DNA of 5,489 bases from Porticoccus sp033791605 (GCA_033791605.1 JASJGJ010000048.1:1-5489); one strand, 5' to 3'; counted from the first letter of the stretch, positions 1 through 5,489 are shown. Translations and numbers: made by a program. The notes: generated from the sequence alone by a model not told the origin.

Positions 1-1449
1 CATGTCGGCGTCATCACCGGCGCCACGTTTTTTTCTACGTCTTTCCATATCCTCCTTTGCTAAGTCCATGCTTTTTACATGAACAGATGGTTTGCCATTA
101 AAGTTGCGTTGTATTAAAGCGGTATCTGCAAGAGCGTCCAGACTGAACCCCAAGCCATGGCAATGCATGCAGGTTGAACGAATCATCTTGCTATTTGGTG
201 AAAGGTTGGCGCTTTGGTTATGGTCTACCATGATGCGGCTTGACCATTCGCTCACATCAAAATTGATGCGTGACATGTGGCAGGTGGCGCAGCTCACGCC
301 CGTGTTGGGCTTTGAATCACCATTGTTTTCTGCCTGCCAAAGCTTGTAGTGTTTGGACTTTTTGTAAGCCAGACTGTGTTTATCTGAGTGGCAACTTAAG
401 CAGGCATCAACGGCAGCAGCTTTTACATCGAAACGATGGCCTTTGTGACAAGAGTTACAATCTACTGTTTCGTGTTTGGCTTTTTTATTCATGGGTAATC
501 TAGCTACGCCTGGTGTTACAGGCGAAAGACCGACTGCGGTGCGCATGCCGTGTTTTCCCTTACCGAACCGTTTAACCTCCAGGTCATGACATTGGGCGCA
601 CATGGATTGGGAAGGTTTGTTTTCCCACAGTGAAGTCTTTTCTTTTGCATTGGGTTCAGTTTTGTCGTTGTTGCTATTGAGGTTGACATGGCAAGCAGTA
701 CAGTTCACACCCGAGCGAGAATGTGCGGTGGTTGCCCAGTCTTGTAAGATTTTACTGGATGTCTTTACTTCAATCGGTGCGTCGGCATCTTCCGTCGTAA
801 GAGGTTTTATCGGGTAGCTATCTCGGTGGTATTGGATTATTTCATCCAGAACATTTGCAAACTCGCGCTCGGGTAGAACGCCGTGATCAAGGGTGTCAGG
901 CTTGGCCATGTTTTTGAGTAGAAACTTGGTGTAGAGGGCGCGGTTGTTGTGATAATTATGGCAGCCAGAATTTTTGCAGGAATCAAACGGCATGCCTTTG
1001 TGTGTTGGTCTTTCTTCTGAAATATCCTCATGACAATGGATACACACATCGAGAGGTTGGGTCAGGCCATCCTTCAAGGTGATTTCCGGCTGGTGTTCTG
1101 TGTGGCAAGTGACACACATCAAGGCGTTGATTTTTTCCAGGCGGTCTGCATTGCGTGGATCTTTGAATTTGGCTAAAGGGTGAGAGTCCTGAGGTTTTTT
1201 TCTTTCGTCGCCATGACACTTGATACAGGCTGCCTGTAATAACTCGCCAGAATCCTTTTCGCCGCCAAAAGCATCCGTATGACAGGCGTCACATTTTTCT
1301 GTTAATTGGTGATGACCGTTACTCAGGGGGCCAGGCATGAAACTCGTTTTGTCGCCATTCTGAAACAGGATGCTTATGAAATAGATGCCAGCGATAGCAC
1401 TGCTTATTAGCCAAACCATCCAAATAAATTGTGCATTCGATTTATTCAT
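1..1449 (-). CDS. Membrane-anchored undecahaem c-type cytochrome, HAO/multihaem nitrite reductase-like (3' end beyond window)
   Basis: 483 residues are visible and the frame is still open at the left edge. Residues 7-29 form one hydrophobic segment, a signal anchor that would place the rest in the periplasm. CXXCH haem sites lie at residues 53, 75, 112, 136, 250, 284, 331, 350, 387 and 427. An eleventh site at 158-164 is CKNSGCH, a CX4CH variant. The sites fall into an N-terminal group of five and a C-terminal group of six. The second group carries patterns such as GKHGMR (298-303), GVSCATCHMSR (384-394) and CMHCHGLGFSLDAL (427-440), which resemble the hydroxylamine oxidoreductase/octahaem nitrite reductase superfamily. 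No CXXCK site is seen, and no Tyr follows the last haem in the visible part, so the HAO-type tyrosine cross-link is not evident. By inference it is a reductase for a small nitrogen (or sulfur) compound. The start is ATG at 1449, with AAGG seven bases upstream overlapping the previous gene's stop. The ATG at 1453 is in another frame and stops at once. Confidence 0.9.
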   Translation of the reverse strand, partial: MNKSNAQFIWMVWLISSAIAGIYFISILFQNGDKTSFMPGPLSNGHHQLTEKCDACHTDAFGGEKDSGELLQAACIKCHGDERKKPQDSHPLAKFKDPRNADRLEKINALMCVTCHTEHQPEITLKDGLTQPLDVCIHCHEDISEERPTHKGMPFDSCKNSGCHNYHNNRALYTKFLLKNMAKPDTLDHGVLPEREFANVLDEIIQYHRDSYPIKPLTTEDADAPIEVKTSSKILQDWATTAHSRSGVNCTACHVNLNSNNDKTEPNAKEKTSLWENKPSQSMCAQCHDLEVKRFGKGKHGMRTAVGLSPVTPGVARLPMNKKAKHETVDCNSCHKGHRFDVKAAAVDACLSCHSDKHSLAYKKSKHYKLWQAENNGDSKPNTGVSCATCHMSRINFDVSEWSSRIMVDHNQSANLSPNSKMIRSTCMHCHGLGFSLDALADTALIQRNFNGKPSVHVKSMDLAKEDMERRRKKRGAGDDADM

Positions 1450-1458
1450 ACATCGGCC

Positions 1459-3462
1459 TTAAAAATAATAGCTTTTCAAAATATGAATCCCTAACACGAC
1501 AGGGATTGGCCAAAATAAAACGATGTGCCACCAAACTGTTTTTCGCCGTAATAAGGTGGCATAGGCACCAAAGCGATGCTCTTGTGAAATAATCGCGGTT
1601 GCAGCAGCACCTAGCAGGATGGTGGTTGTAAAGAAAAACATCAGCACAAAATTGATACCGGATCCAAAGCGCATGCCGGTATGCACAACCAGACCGGCAA
1701 TGACCAATACACCCAGGGCAATATGTAAAAACCGCCAGGCATCAAAGCTACCCAAGCCTTGTAACTTTTTAATACGCTTACGGGGTGACACTAGAAGGCC
1801 CAGTACGAAGAGACCCAGGATGCTAAAGCCGCTGATTTGTTTGAGAAGATTGTTACGCCACAGGTCATCCCAACGCCAATCAACCTGTACACTGTTTGCA
1901 AAAGGAATAGTTGGAAATAGCAATATCACCAGAGCAGCTACAAAACTCAAAACGGCTGTGGTACTTAATGTTTTATGCCGGGGTGTTGGATCAGAAGAGT
2001 CCGCGCCTAGAAGCTCTTGCACTAATGGACGACATGTACCACAAACACCTACAGCGCCGGTTGCTTGGGTGACATCAGATACAGATTTGGCGCCGCACTG
2101 AATCGCATTGCCGATACTACCGCGTGTCGCTCCGGTGCATTGGCATACCGCGATATTAGCCGGCCAATCAATAACCCGAATAGATTCATCTTCAGGCCAC
2201 AAATTACCCGTGCGTCTAAATTGTAAGAGTTGCCACGGCCAGACCCATTGCTTATCCGTCGCGGCACTTTGTACGCGGTGTGACTGTGTCCATTCACCAA
2301 CGCCTATGGCACCAATCAGGCGGTTTTTATGCACTAATACTTTACGATAGATGCCGTGAGCATGATCATGGTAGATATGGGGTTTCCCATAGCCAGGACG
2401 GGCAGTTGCCCCAACGGGGCCTGTACTAAATACCGGGCAGCCCGCCACTTTAAGGCGCGCGGCAATAACAGACCCTTGGTATTGGCTCTCCTGGCCTGAA
2501 ATATGACTAACTGCGACGGCTGCCTGTTCTAGTCCCGGCGAGACAACTCCGTACACTTTGTTTCGATGTTCTGCGCATTCGCCCACGGCATAGATGTTTG
2601 GCATTGAAGTCAACATGTTATCGTTGACGCGGATACCTTTTCCGAAGGCAATGCCTGCACTCTTGGCCAAATCAATATTAGAGCGAATGCCGGTCGCCAC
2701 GATTACGGTATCGCAATCGATAATGCGTTCAGAACGCATTTTGATGGCAGTTACACGTGGTCCCCCCAATATTTCAGATACACCATCACCTATAACAGTG
2801 TGTATACCCATTTTTCGTAAATAGAGTTGTAATTCCTCGGAAGCCTCTTCATCAAGTTGATGGCCTAAGAGACGGTCTGCATGCTCAACGATGGAAACGA
2901 TGGTATTGCTACGCTGCATAGCTCGCGCAGCCTCGATGCCTAACAAACCACCACCTAATACTACTGTGCATTTCGTGCGTACTTGCCGTGCCAATAATAA
3001 ATTTGCATCATCCAAACTTCGAAAGGTAAATACGCCATCTAGATCAATTCCGGGAATCGGTGGAATGTGAGGGCGCGAGCCCGTCGCGAGTATGAGCTTG
3101 CTATAGCGTTGAATATTTCCTTGCGTATCTTCGATGACCTGTTCAGCAGGATCTATTCGGGTAATGTTATAGCCGATACGCTCATCTACATTGGCTGTAT
3201 CAGGTGCGTCGAGTTTTTCCAGTAGGGCATTCCAATCCAATTCCCCGCTGAGCAGATAAGAAAGTTTGACGCGGTTATAGGGCTGGTGTTGTTCATTGCC
3301 GTATATAACAATATTTGCACTAGTGTTTTTAAAAAAAAGTTCTCGGGCAGCATGCATGCCCACTGGCCCATTACCGACGATAACTACTGGCGCATCAAGC
3401 CACGGAGAATCTGCTAGTCTCTCAATGGGTTGTTCGTTTAAGAGTGCGGTCGATTGCATCAT
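1459..3462 (-). CDS. NirB-type FAD/NAD(P)H oxidoreductase fused to BFD-like [2Fe-2S] domain and dihaem b membrane domain
   Basis: 667 residues from the chosen start. Residues 25-330 are a two-dinucleotide-fold flavoprotein: FAD loop GNGPVG (30-35), LATGSR (125-130), NAD(P) loop GGGLLG (170-175) and the second FAD motif YAVGECAEH (291-299). Residues 438-487 form a BFD-like [2Fe-2S] domain with Cys 440, 442, 474 and 477 (CQC and CGTC). This order matches the N-terminal half of NADH-nitrite reductase NirB, but the siroheme half is missing. Five membrane segments follow instead, near 500-520, 541-560, 576-598, 602-624 and 642-662. His 580/594 and 646/660 are each 14 apart on single helices, which suits two b haems across the membrane. 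By inference it passes electrons between cytoplasmic NAD(P)H, the membrane and the cytochrome encoded nine bases downstream. Direction and quinone use are unknown. The start is ATG 3462 (ATG 3459 is equally possible). The frame runs upstream to 3612, but that would translate through the leader terminator. AAGAAAG is a weak ribosome site just before 3462. Confidence 0.88.
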   Translation of the reverse strand: MMQSTALLNEQPIERLADSPWLDAPVVIVGNGPVGMHAARELFFKNTSANIVIYGNEQHQPYNRVKLSYLLSGELDWNALLEKLDAPDTANVDERIGYNITRIDPAEQVIEDTQGNIQRYSKLILATGSRPHIPPIPGIDLDGVFTFRSLDDANLLLARQVRTKCTVVLGGGLLGIEAARAMQRSNTIVSIVEHADRLLGHQLDEEASEELQLYLRKMGIHTVIGDGVSEILGGPRVTAIKMRSERIIDCDTVIVATGIRSNIDLAKSAGIAFGKGIRVNDNMLTSMPNIYAVGECAEHRNKVYGVVSPGLEQAAVAVSHISGQESQYQGSVIAARLKVAGCPVFSTGPVGATARPGYGKPHIYHDHAHGIYRKVLVHKNRLIGAIGVGEWTQSHRVQSAATDKQWVWPWQLLQFRRTGNLWPEDESIRVIDWPANIAVCQCTGATRGSIGNAIQCGAKSVSDVTQATGAVGVCGTCRPLVQELLGADSSDPTPRHKTLSTTAVLSFVAALVILLFPTIPFANSVQVDWRWDDLWRNNLLKQISGFSILGLFVLGLLVSPRKRIKKLQGLGSFDAWRFLHIALGVLVIAGLVVHTGMRFGSGINFVLMFFFTTTILLGAAATAIISQEHRFGAYATLLRRKTVWWHIVLFWPIPVVLGIHILKSYYF

Positions 3463-3519
3463 CAATACTTTCTTAAATAGCCTTGGCTTAGTCTCAAATA
3501 AAAAATATTTACTTCCAGC

Positions 3520-3572
3520 AAAAAAGGCGCCCACAAGAGACGGTAGAAACTCCGAATCTTGTGGACGCCTTT
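3520..3572 (-). terminator. Intrinsic terminator within the operon leader (attenuator)
   Basis: On the minus strand, bases 3572-3557 pair with 3538-3523 as a 16-bp stem with a single G·U pair. An 18-nt loop separates the arms, and a run of six T follows (3525-3520). It lies about 60 bases before the oxidoreductase start and in the same direction, so it would stop transcription before the operon. Its 5' arm contains the loop and 3' arm of the upstream hairpin P2 (3562-3577), so P2 and this stem cannot form together. That is the hallmark of an antitermination switch. Confidence 0.88.
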
Positions 3573-3598
3573 GTCCAGTTCCTGCCGCCATTGGCAGG
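3562..3598 (-). promoter_or_regulatory. ANTAR-type dual-hexaloop antiterminator RNA (NasR/NasT-like target)
   Basis: On the minus strand, P1 is CCTGCC-AATGGC-GGCAGG (3598-3581): a 6-bp stem closing a six-base loop. After a 3-nt linker (AAC) comes P2, TGGAC-AAAGGC-GTCCA (3577-3562): a 5-bp stem with another six-base loop. Both loops have A at position 1 and G at position 4. This is the known recognition pattern for dimeric ANTAR-domain antiterminators such as NasR, NasT and EutV, which hold P2 and so block the overlapping terminator. The ANTAR protein itself is not in the window. NasR/NasT systems respond to nitrate or nitrite, so induction by such a signal is inferred. Confidence 0.85.
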
Positions 3599-3610
3599 TA
3601 ATTAATTTCC

Positions 3611-3631
3611 ATCTCACGCGTGTTGTGAGAT
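3611..3631 (-). promoter_or_regulatory. Upstream leader hairpin
   Basis: ATCTCAC and GTGAGAT form a perfect 7-bp stem around a 7-base loop on the minus strand. It begins about six bases after the start of transcription predicted from the sigma-54 promoter, and thirteen bases before P1. The seven-base loop does not fit the ANTAR hexaloop rule. It may stabilise the 5' end or be an additional regulator contact; its role is not known. Confidence 0.5.
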
Positions 3632-3646
3632 CAATGATTTAACGAT

Positions 3647-3662
3647 TGCAATCTCTATGCCA
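3647..3662 (-). promoter_or_regulatory. Sigma-54 (RpoN) promoter for the oxidoreductase-cytochrome operon
   Basis: The minus strand reads TGGCATAGAGATTGCA. Against the consensus TGGCAC-N5-TTGCW it matches every core base except the sixth (T for C), with GG and GC in exact -24/-12 register. Transcription should start near 3636-3637, giving a leader of about 175 nt that contains all three hairpins. Sigma-54 dependence is common for NtrC-controlled nitrogen assimilation operons, which agrees with the ANTAR switch downstream. Confidence 0.8.
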
Positions 3663-3752
3663 TGTGAGTGACATGAGCTACAGAGGCTTTCGTTTGCGCA
3701 TAGTCCTGGCGTCAAAACTGACTTTTTATTGCAGGTTTGCCACCAGCTAACA

Positions 3753-3764
3753 TGATAGCTATCA
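3753..3764. repeat. 12-bp perfect palindrome TGATAGCTATCA
   Basis: This is a self-complementary dodecamer between the sigma-54 promoter and the candidate enhancer sites, about 105 bp upstream of the -12 element. It could be an operator for an unidentified dimeric regulator. No specific family is recognised, and a palindrome of this length can arise by chance. Confidence 0.3.
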
Positions 3765-3781
3765 ACGTTAAGGAGATTGGC

Positions 3782-3798
3782 TGCCCTAGATTAGGGCA
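3782..3798. promoter_or_regulatory. Candidate NtrC-like enhancer site 1
   Basis: TGCCCTA-GAT-TAGGGCA is a perfect 7-bp inverted repeat around three bases. It agrees with the spacing and 12 of 17 positions of a classical glnA NtrC site (AGCACTATATTGGTGCA). The deviations include one symmetric pair (A to C, T to G) in the half-sites. It is centred about 150 bp upstream of the predicted sigma-54 start, a usual enhancer distance. On the plus strand the following T content is too interrupted for a convincing terminator. Confidence 0.4.
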
Positions 3799-3823
3799 AA
3801 TAATTTTATCGATTTATTTTTGG

Positions 3824-3840
3824 TGCACTGAAATAGGTCA
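3824..3840. promoter_or_regulatory. Candidate NtrC-like enhancer site 2
   Basis: The minus strand reads TGACCTATTTCAGTGCA. It has one good half-site (GTGCA) and one poor one, and matches 11 of 17 positions of the same glnA NtrC reference site. Its centre is 42 bp (about four helical turns) from site 1, so both would face the same side of the helix, as NtrC pairs do. Evidence is weak for this site alone. Confidence 0.3.
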
Positions 3841-3940
3841 TTGCAAATTTCACAGTAAGGAATTTTTAAAGCACCGGCTAATATTGACCATAGCGAACAC
3901 TTATTATTGATTGTTTTGAGGGGGCCGGCCGCCATATTTA

Positions 3941-3970
3941 TTTACAGGCATATATATTGCATTGGCTAAT
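3941..3970 (+). promoter_or_regulatory. Possible sigma-70 promoter for the plus-strand gene pair
   Basis: TTTACA (3941-3946) resembles a -35 box (5 of 6) and GCTAAT (3965-3970) a -10 box (4 of 6), with an 18-bp spacer. They lie about 65 bp before the DUF2721 start. A TATATT at 3953-3958 is an alternative -10 with no good -35. Both are weak matches. Confidence 0.25.
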
Positions 3971-4036
3971 TTAGATGGCTCTGTCATTCCCAATGAAAGG
4001 CAGCATTAAATACTGATCATCTAGGGGTTTTACGGT

Positions 4037-4435
4037 TTGAATTTGTCGCTTACAACACCCGCGTTACTGTTTCCGGCTATATCATTGCTGCTTGTTGCGA
4101 ACACCAATCGGTTTAATGCGCTCGCCTCGAGGATAAGGTTATTGCACGCAGAATATAAAACAGGCCCGAATGGTACTCTTGAAGAGCAAATTACCAGTTT
4201 GAGAATGCGTATATATTTAGTACGAAACATGCAAGGTGCAGGTGTTGCCGGTCTTTTCCTGTGTGTTCTATGTATGTTTATGCTGTTTTTTGAAAGTTAT
4301 TTATTAGGCAAGATTGTGTTTGGGGCAAGTTTAATCCTCATGTTGGCGTCGCTTGGGTTTTCTCTAAAGGAAATCATTGTTTCGGTGCATGCGCTGGATG
4401 TTGAGCTCAATAGTATGGAGGAAAGAAAGTCGTGA
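4037..4435 (+). CDS. DUF2721 family small membrane protein
   Basis: 132 residues. The N-terminus has the DUF2721 signature LTTPALLFPAISLLL..NTNRF (5-26), followed by a short soluble stretch with the sequence ASRIRLLH. Three hydrophobic segments lie near 8-22, 67-87 and 92-111, and the tail is short and charged. It is an inner-membrane protein, and the family's function is unknown. The start is TTG at 4037, the first possible start after the in-frame stop at 4022-4024, with AGGGG (4023-4027) nine bases upstream. The TGA (4433-4435) lies 42 bases before the preferred start of the GlgC-like gene, so the two are probably co-transcribed. Whether that pairing has functional meaning is not evident. 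Confidence 0.85.
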   Translation: MNLSLTTPALLFPAISLLLVANTNRFNALASRIRLLHAEYKTGPNGTLEEQITSLRMRIYLVRNMQGAGVAGLFLCVLCMFMLFFESYLLGKIVFGASLILMLASLGFSLKEIIVSVHALDVELNSMEERKS

Positions 4436-4465
4436 ATAATGAGTCAGAGAATCCTAAATTTAAGC

Positions 4466-4470
4466 AGGAG
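4466..4470 (+). promoter_or_regulatory. Ribosome binding site deciding the GlgC-like start
   Basis: AGGAG lies seven bases before TTG 4478, an ideal spacing. The alternative in-frame ATG at 4439 has only a distant GGAGG (4418-4422, sixteen bases upstream). This favours TTG 4478, and the preceding gene also begins with TTG. The ATG would add thirteen residues and cannot be excluded. Confidence 0.5.
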
Positions 4471-4477
4471 AAATATT

Positions 4478-5489
4478 TTGATCGATGAAGCTATTACGGT
4501 AATTCTCGCGGGTGACTCAGGTCCTGATCTGCATCCATTGACATCGGATCGTGCGATACCTGCGATTCCGTTTGGAGGGAAATATCGGATTATTGATTTC
4601 CCACTAGCTAATTGTCTTCATTCTGGGCTCAGGAAAATATTGGTATTGACACAGTACAAGTCTTTTTCTTTGCAGAAACATCTCAGGGATGGATGGTCAA
4701 TCTTTAATCCAGAGCTGGGTGAGTATGTTACTCCCGTTCCACCCCAAATGCGCCATGGTGAAAGATGGTATGCAAGTGAAGCTGATGCCATATTTCAAAA
4801 CCTTTATTTGTTGGAGAGAAGTGGGGCCCGTTGGGTATTTGTAATATCAGCTAACAATATTTATCGTATGGATTATTCGGCCATGCTTAAGTACCACTGT
4901 GAAAAAAATGCGGATGTCACTATTGCGGGCATTGAGGTACAGGGTTCTGGCGTAAGCGCGCAGGGTGGTTTTCATGAAACGGTTGACGGCAGGGTTTCAA
5001 AAATAATCGATGATAGTCATGCAGTAGAAGATGAATCAGTTGGAAGCAACCTGATGGTTAATTTGGGGGTGACTATTTTCTCAATGGATCTGTTAATGGA
5101 CGTGGTTAAAGGCGATGCTAGTGCCAGTGATTCAGGTCACGATTTTATTAAATATATACTTCCTCAGATGCTAGAAGAGAAGAAGGTATTTTCTTATACG
5201 TTCGGTACGGATGAGGGACGAGTTACCCCTGATCATTACTGGTGTGACATTAATACTATTGATACCTATTACACTGCAAACATGGGTTTGCTGGAGACGA
5301 TACCTCCCATTGAACTTTATCAACCTGACTGGCCGATACGGACATATCAACCCCAGTCACCGCCTGCGCGAACAGTTCCTGGCGAGGATGGAGAGCAAGG
5401 TATTTCTATTAATTCCATTGTGTCAGGTGGTGTTGTGATCAAAGGCGGTAGTGTTCAGCAATCTATTCTCTCGCCAAATGTTTTTATTG
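4478..5489 (+). CDS. GlgC-like protein, predicted inactive ADP-glucose pyrophosphorylase paralogue (3' end beyond window)
   Basis: 337 codons are visible and the frame is open at the right edge; GlgC is usually about 420-430 residues. The nucleotidyltransferase scaffold is clear: FGGKYRIIDF (32-41), LTQYKSFSL (57-65), RDGWSIFN (70-77), SGHDFIKYILP (219-229), YWCDINT (254-260), DWPIRTY (284-290) and INSIVSGG (311-318), the last opening the C-terminal beta-helix. The active site is degraded. The GGRGTRL loop of E. coli GlgC is GDSGPDL (12-18). RAKP is RAIP (25-28), losing the lysine. The GDHIYK motif with catalytic Asp142 is ANNIYR (125-130), with Asn126 at the Asp position. The EKP motif with Lys195 is replaced near 181-183. 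Asp276 is kept as Asp257. True GlgC makes ADP-glucose from ATP and glucose-1-phosphate for glycogen synthesis. This copy is probably catalytically dead, possibly a regulatory partner of a separate GlgC, comparable with GlgD in Bacillus. The start is uncertain (TTG 4478 or ATG 4439). Confidence 0.85.
   Translation, partial: MIDEAITVILAGDSGPDLHPLTSDRAIPAIPFGGKYRIIDFPLANCLHSGLRKILVLTQYKSFSLQKHLRDGWSIFNPELGEYVTPVPPQMRHGERWYASEADAIFQNLYLLERSGARWVFVISANNIYRMDYSAMLKYHCEKNADVTIAGIEVQGSGVSAQGGFHETVDGRVSKIIDDSHAVEDESVGSNLMVNLGVTIFSMDLLMDVVKGDASASDSGHDFIKYILPQMLEEKKVFSYTFGTDEGRVTPDHYWCDINTIDTYYTANMGLLETIPPIELYQPDWPIRTYQPQSPPARTVPGEDGEQGISINSIVSGGVVIKGGSVQQSILSPNVFI

Larger units (their letters stand above)
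3663..4036. other. Divergent intergenic region without a gene
   Basis: No convincing reading frame with a ribosome site is seen on either strand here. The region separates the minus-strand sigma-54 operon from the plus-strand DUF2721/GlgC-like pair. It holds the candidate enhancer sites and palindrome listed separately, plus a GC-rich patch with the octamer GGCCGGCC (3923-3930) in otherwise AT-rich sequence. No tRNA, repeat array or insertion-sequence end was recognised. Confidence 0.6.

Noticed and set aside
92..1219. Several plus- and minus-strand frames of 61-85 codons over the left region
   Set aside because: They overlap the continuous 483-codon cytochrome frame with its eleven haem motifs. 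They lack ribosome sites and recognisable domains and are shadows.
1451..1453. ATG at 1453 (minus) as cytochrome start
   Set aside because: It reads ATG-TAT-GAA-TAA and stops after three codons. ATG 1449 is in the haem-bearing frame.
1619..2101. 160-codon plus-strand frame antisense to the oxidoreductase
   Set aside because: It lies opposite the Fe-S and membrane domains of a well-supported gene. Its composition (many Arg, Pro, Thr) is typical of an antisense shadow, and no start signals are seen.
3661..3675. Inverted repeat CATGT-GAGTG-ACATG beside the -24 box
   Set aside because: The arms are short and it overlaps the sigma-54 -24 element. It does not fit CRP, FNR or NtrC spacing, so a chance repeat is likely.
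3782..3798. Hairpin TGCCCTA/TAGGGCA as an intrinsic terminator
   Set aside because: There is no continuous T run after it, and no gene ends there on either strand. An operator-like role fits better.
3923..3930. GGCCGGCC octamer in AT-rich sequence
   Set aside because: It is striking in composition, but has no partner repeat and no link to a known element.
4030..4230. Minus-strand 66-codon frame over the DUF2721 gene
   Set aside because: It is antisense to a recognised family member with a good ribosome site and has no features of its own.

Overview
The window reads as chromosomal DNA from a Gram-negative bacterium, most likely a gammaproteobacterium. The evidence is a periplasmic c-type cytochrome, a sigma-54 promoter, an ANTAR-type nitrogen-control leader and GlgC/DUF2721-like proteins. 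The genus cannot be read from the sequence. Two gene pairs diverge from a central regulatory region at about 3463-4036.

Left half, minus strand (1-3662): a tight two-gene operon. The first gene (1459-3462) encodes a 667-residue three-part fusion: a NirB-type FAD/NAD(P)H oxidoreductase, a BFD-like [2Fe-2S] domain, and a five-helix membrane domain with two histidine pairs suited to two b haems. The siroheme half of true NirB is absent. Nine bases later comes a membrane-anchored c-type cytochrome with eleven haem sites, one of them CX4CH, whose C-terminal six-haem part resembles the hydroxylamine oxidoreductase/multihaem nitrite reductase group. It runs off the left edge. Together they look like an electron route from cytoplasmic NAD(P)H, or from quinol, through the membrane to a periplasmic multihaem reductase.

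Central control region: the operon is preceded by a near-consensus sigma-54 promoter (3647-3662) and an untranslated leader of about 175 nt. The leader carries two adjacent hexaloop hairpins, each with A at loop position 1 and G at position 4. The second is mutually exclusive with a strong intrinsic terminator. This is the architecture of NasR/NasT/EutV-type ANTAR antitermination. Two imperfect NtrC-like sites lie 42 bp apart and 140-180 bp upstream. The control logic points to nitrogen limitation plus a nitrate/nitrite-type signal, which implies nitrogen assimilation or detoxification rather than respiration.

Right half, plus strand (4037-5489): a small three-helix DUF2721 membrane protein is followed by a GlgC (ADP-glucose pyrophosphorylase) homologue that is cut by the right edge. 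It keeps the fold and many scaffold motifs but has lost the GGxGTRL nucleotide loop, the catalytic Asp of the GDHIY motif and the EKP sugar-phosphate lysine. It is therefore predicted to be a pseudoenzyme, perhaps a regulatory subunit.

The two most noteworthy points are the ANTAR/sigma-54-controlled transmembrane electron-transfer operon ending in an undecahaem cytochrome, and the degenerate GlgC paralogue.
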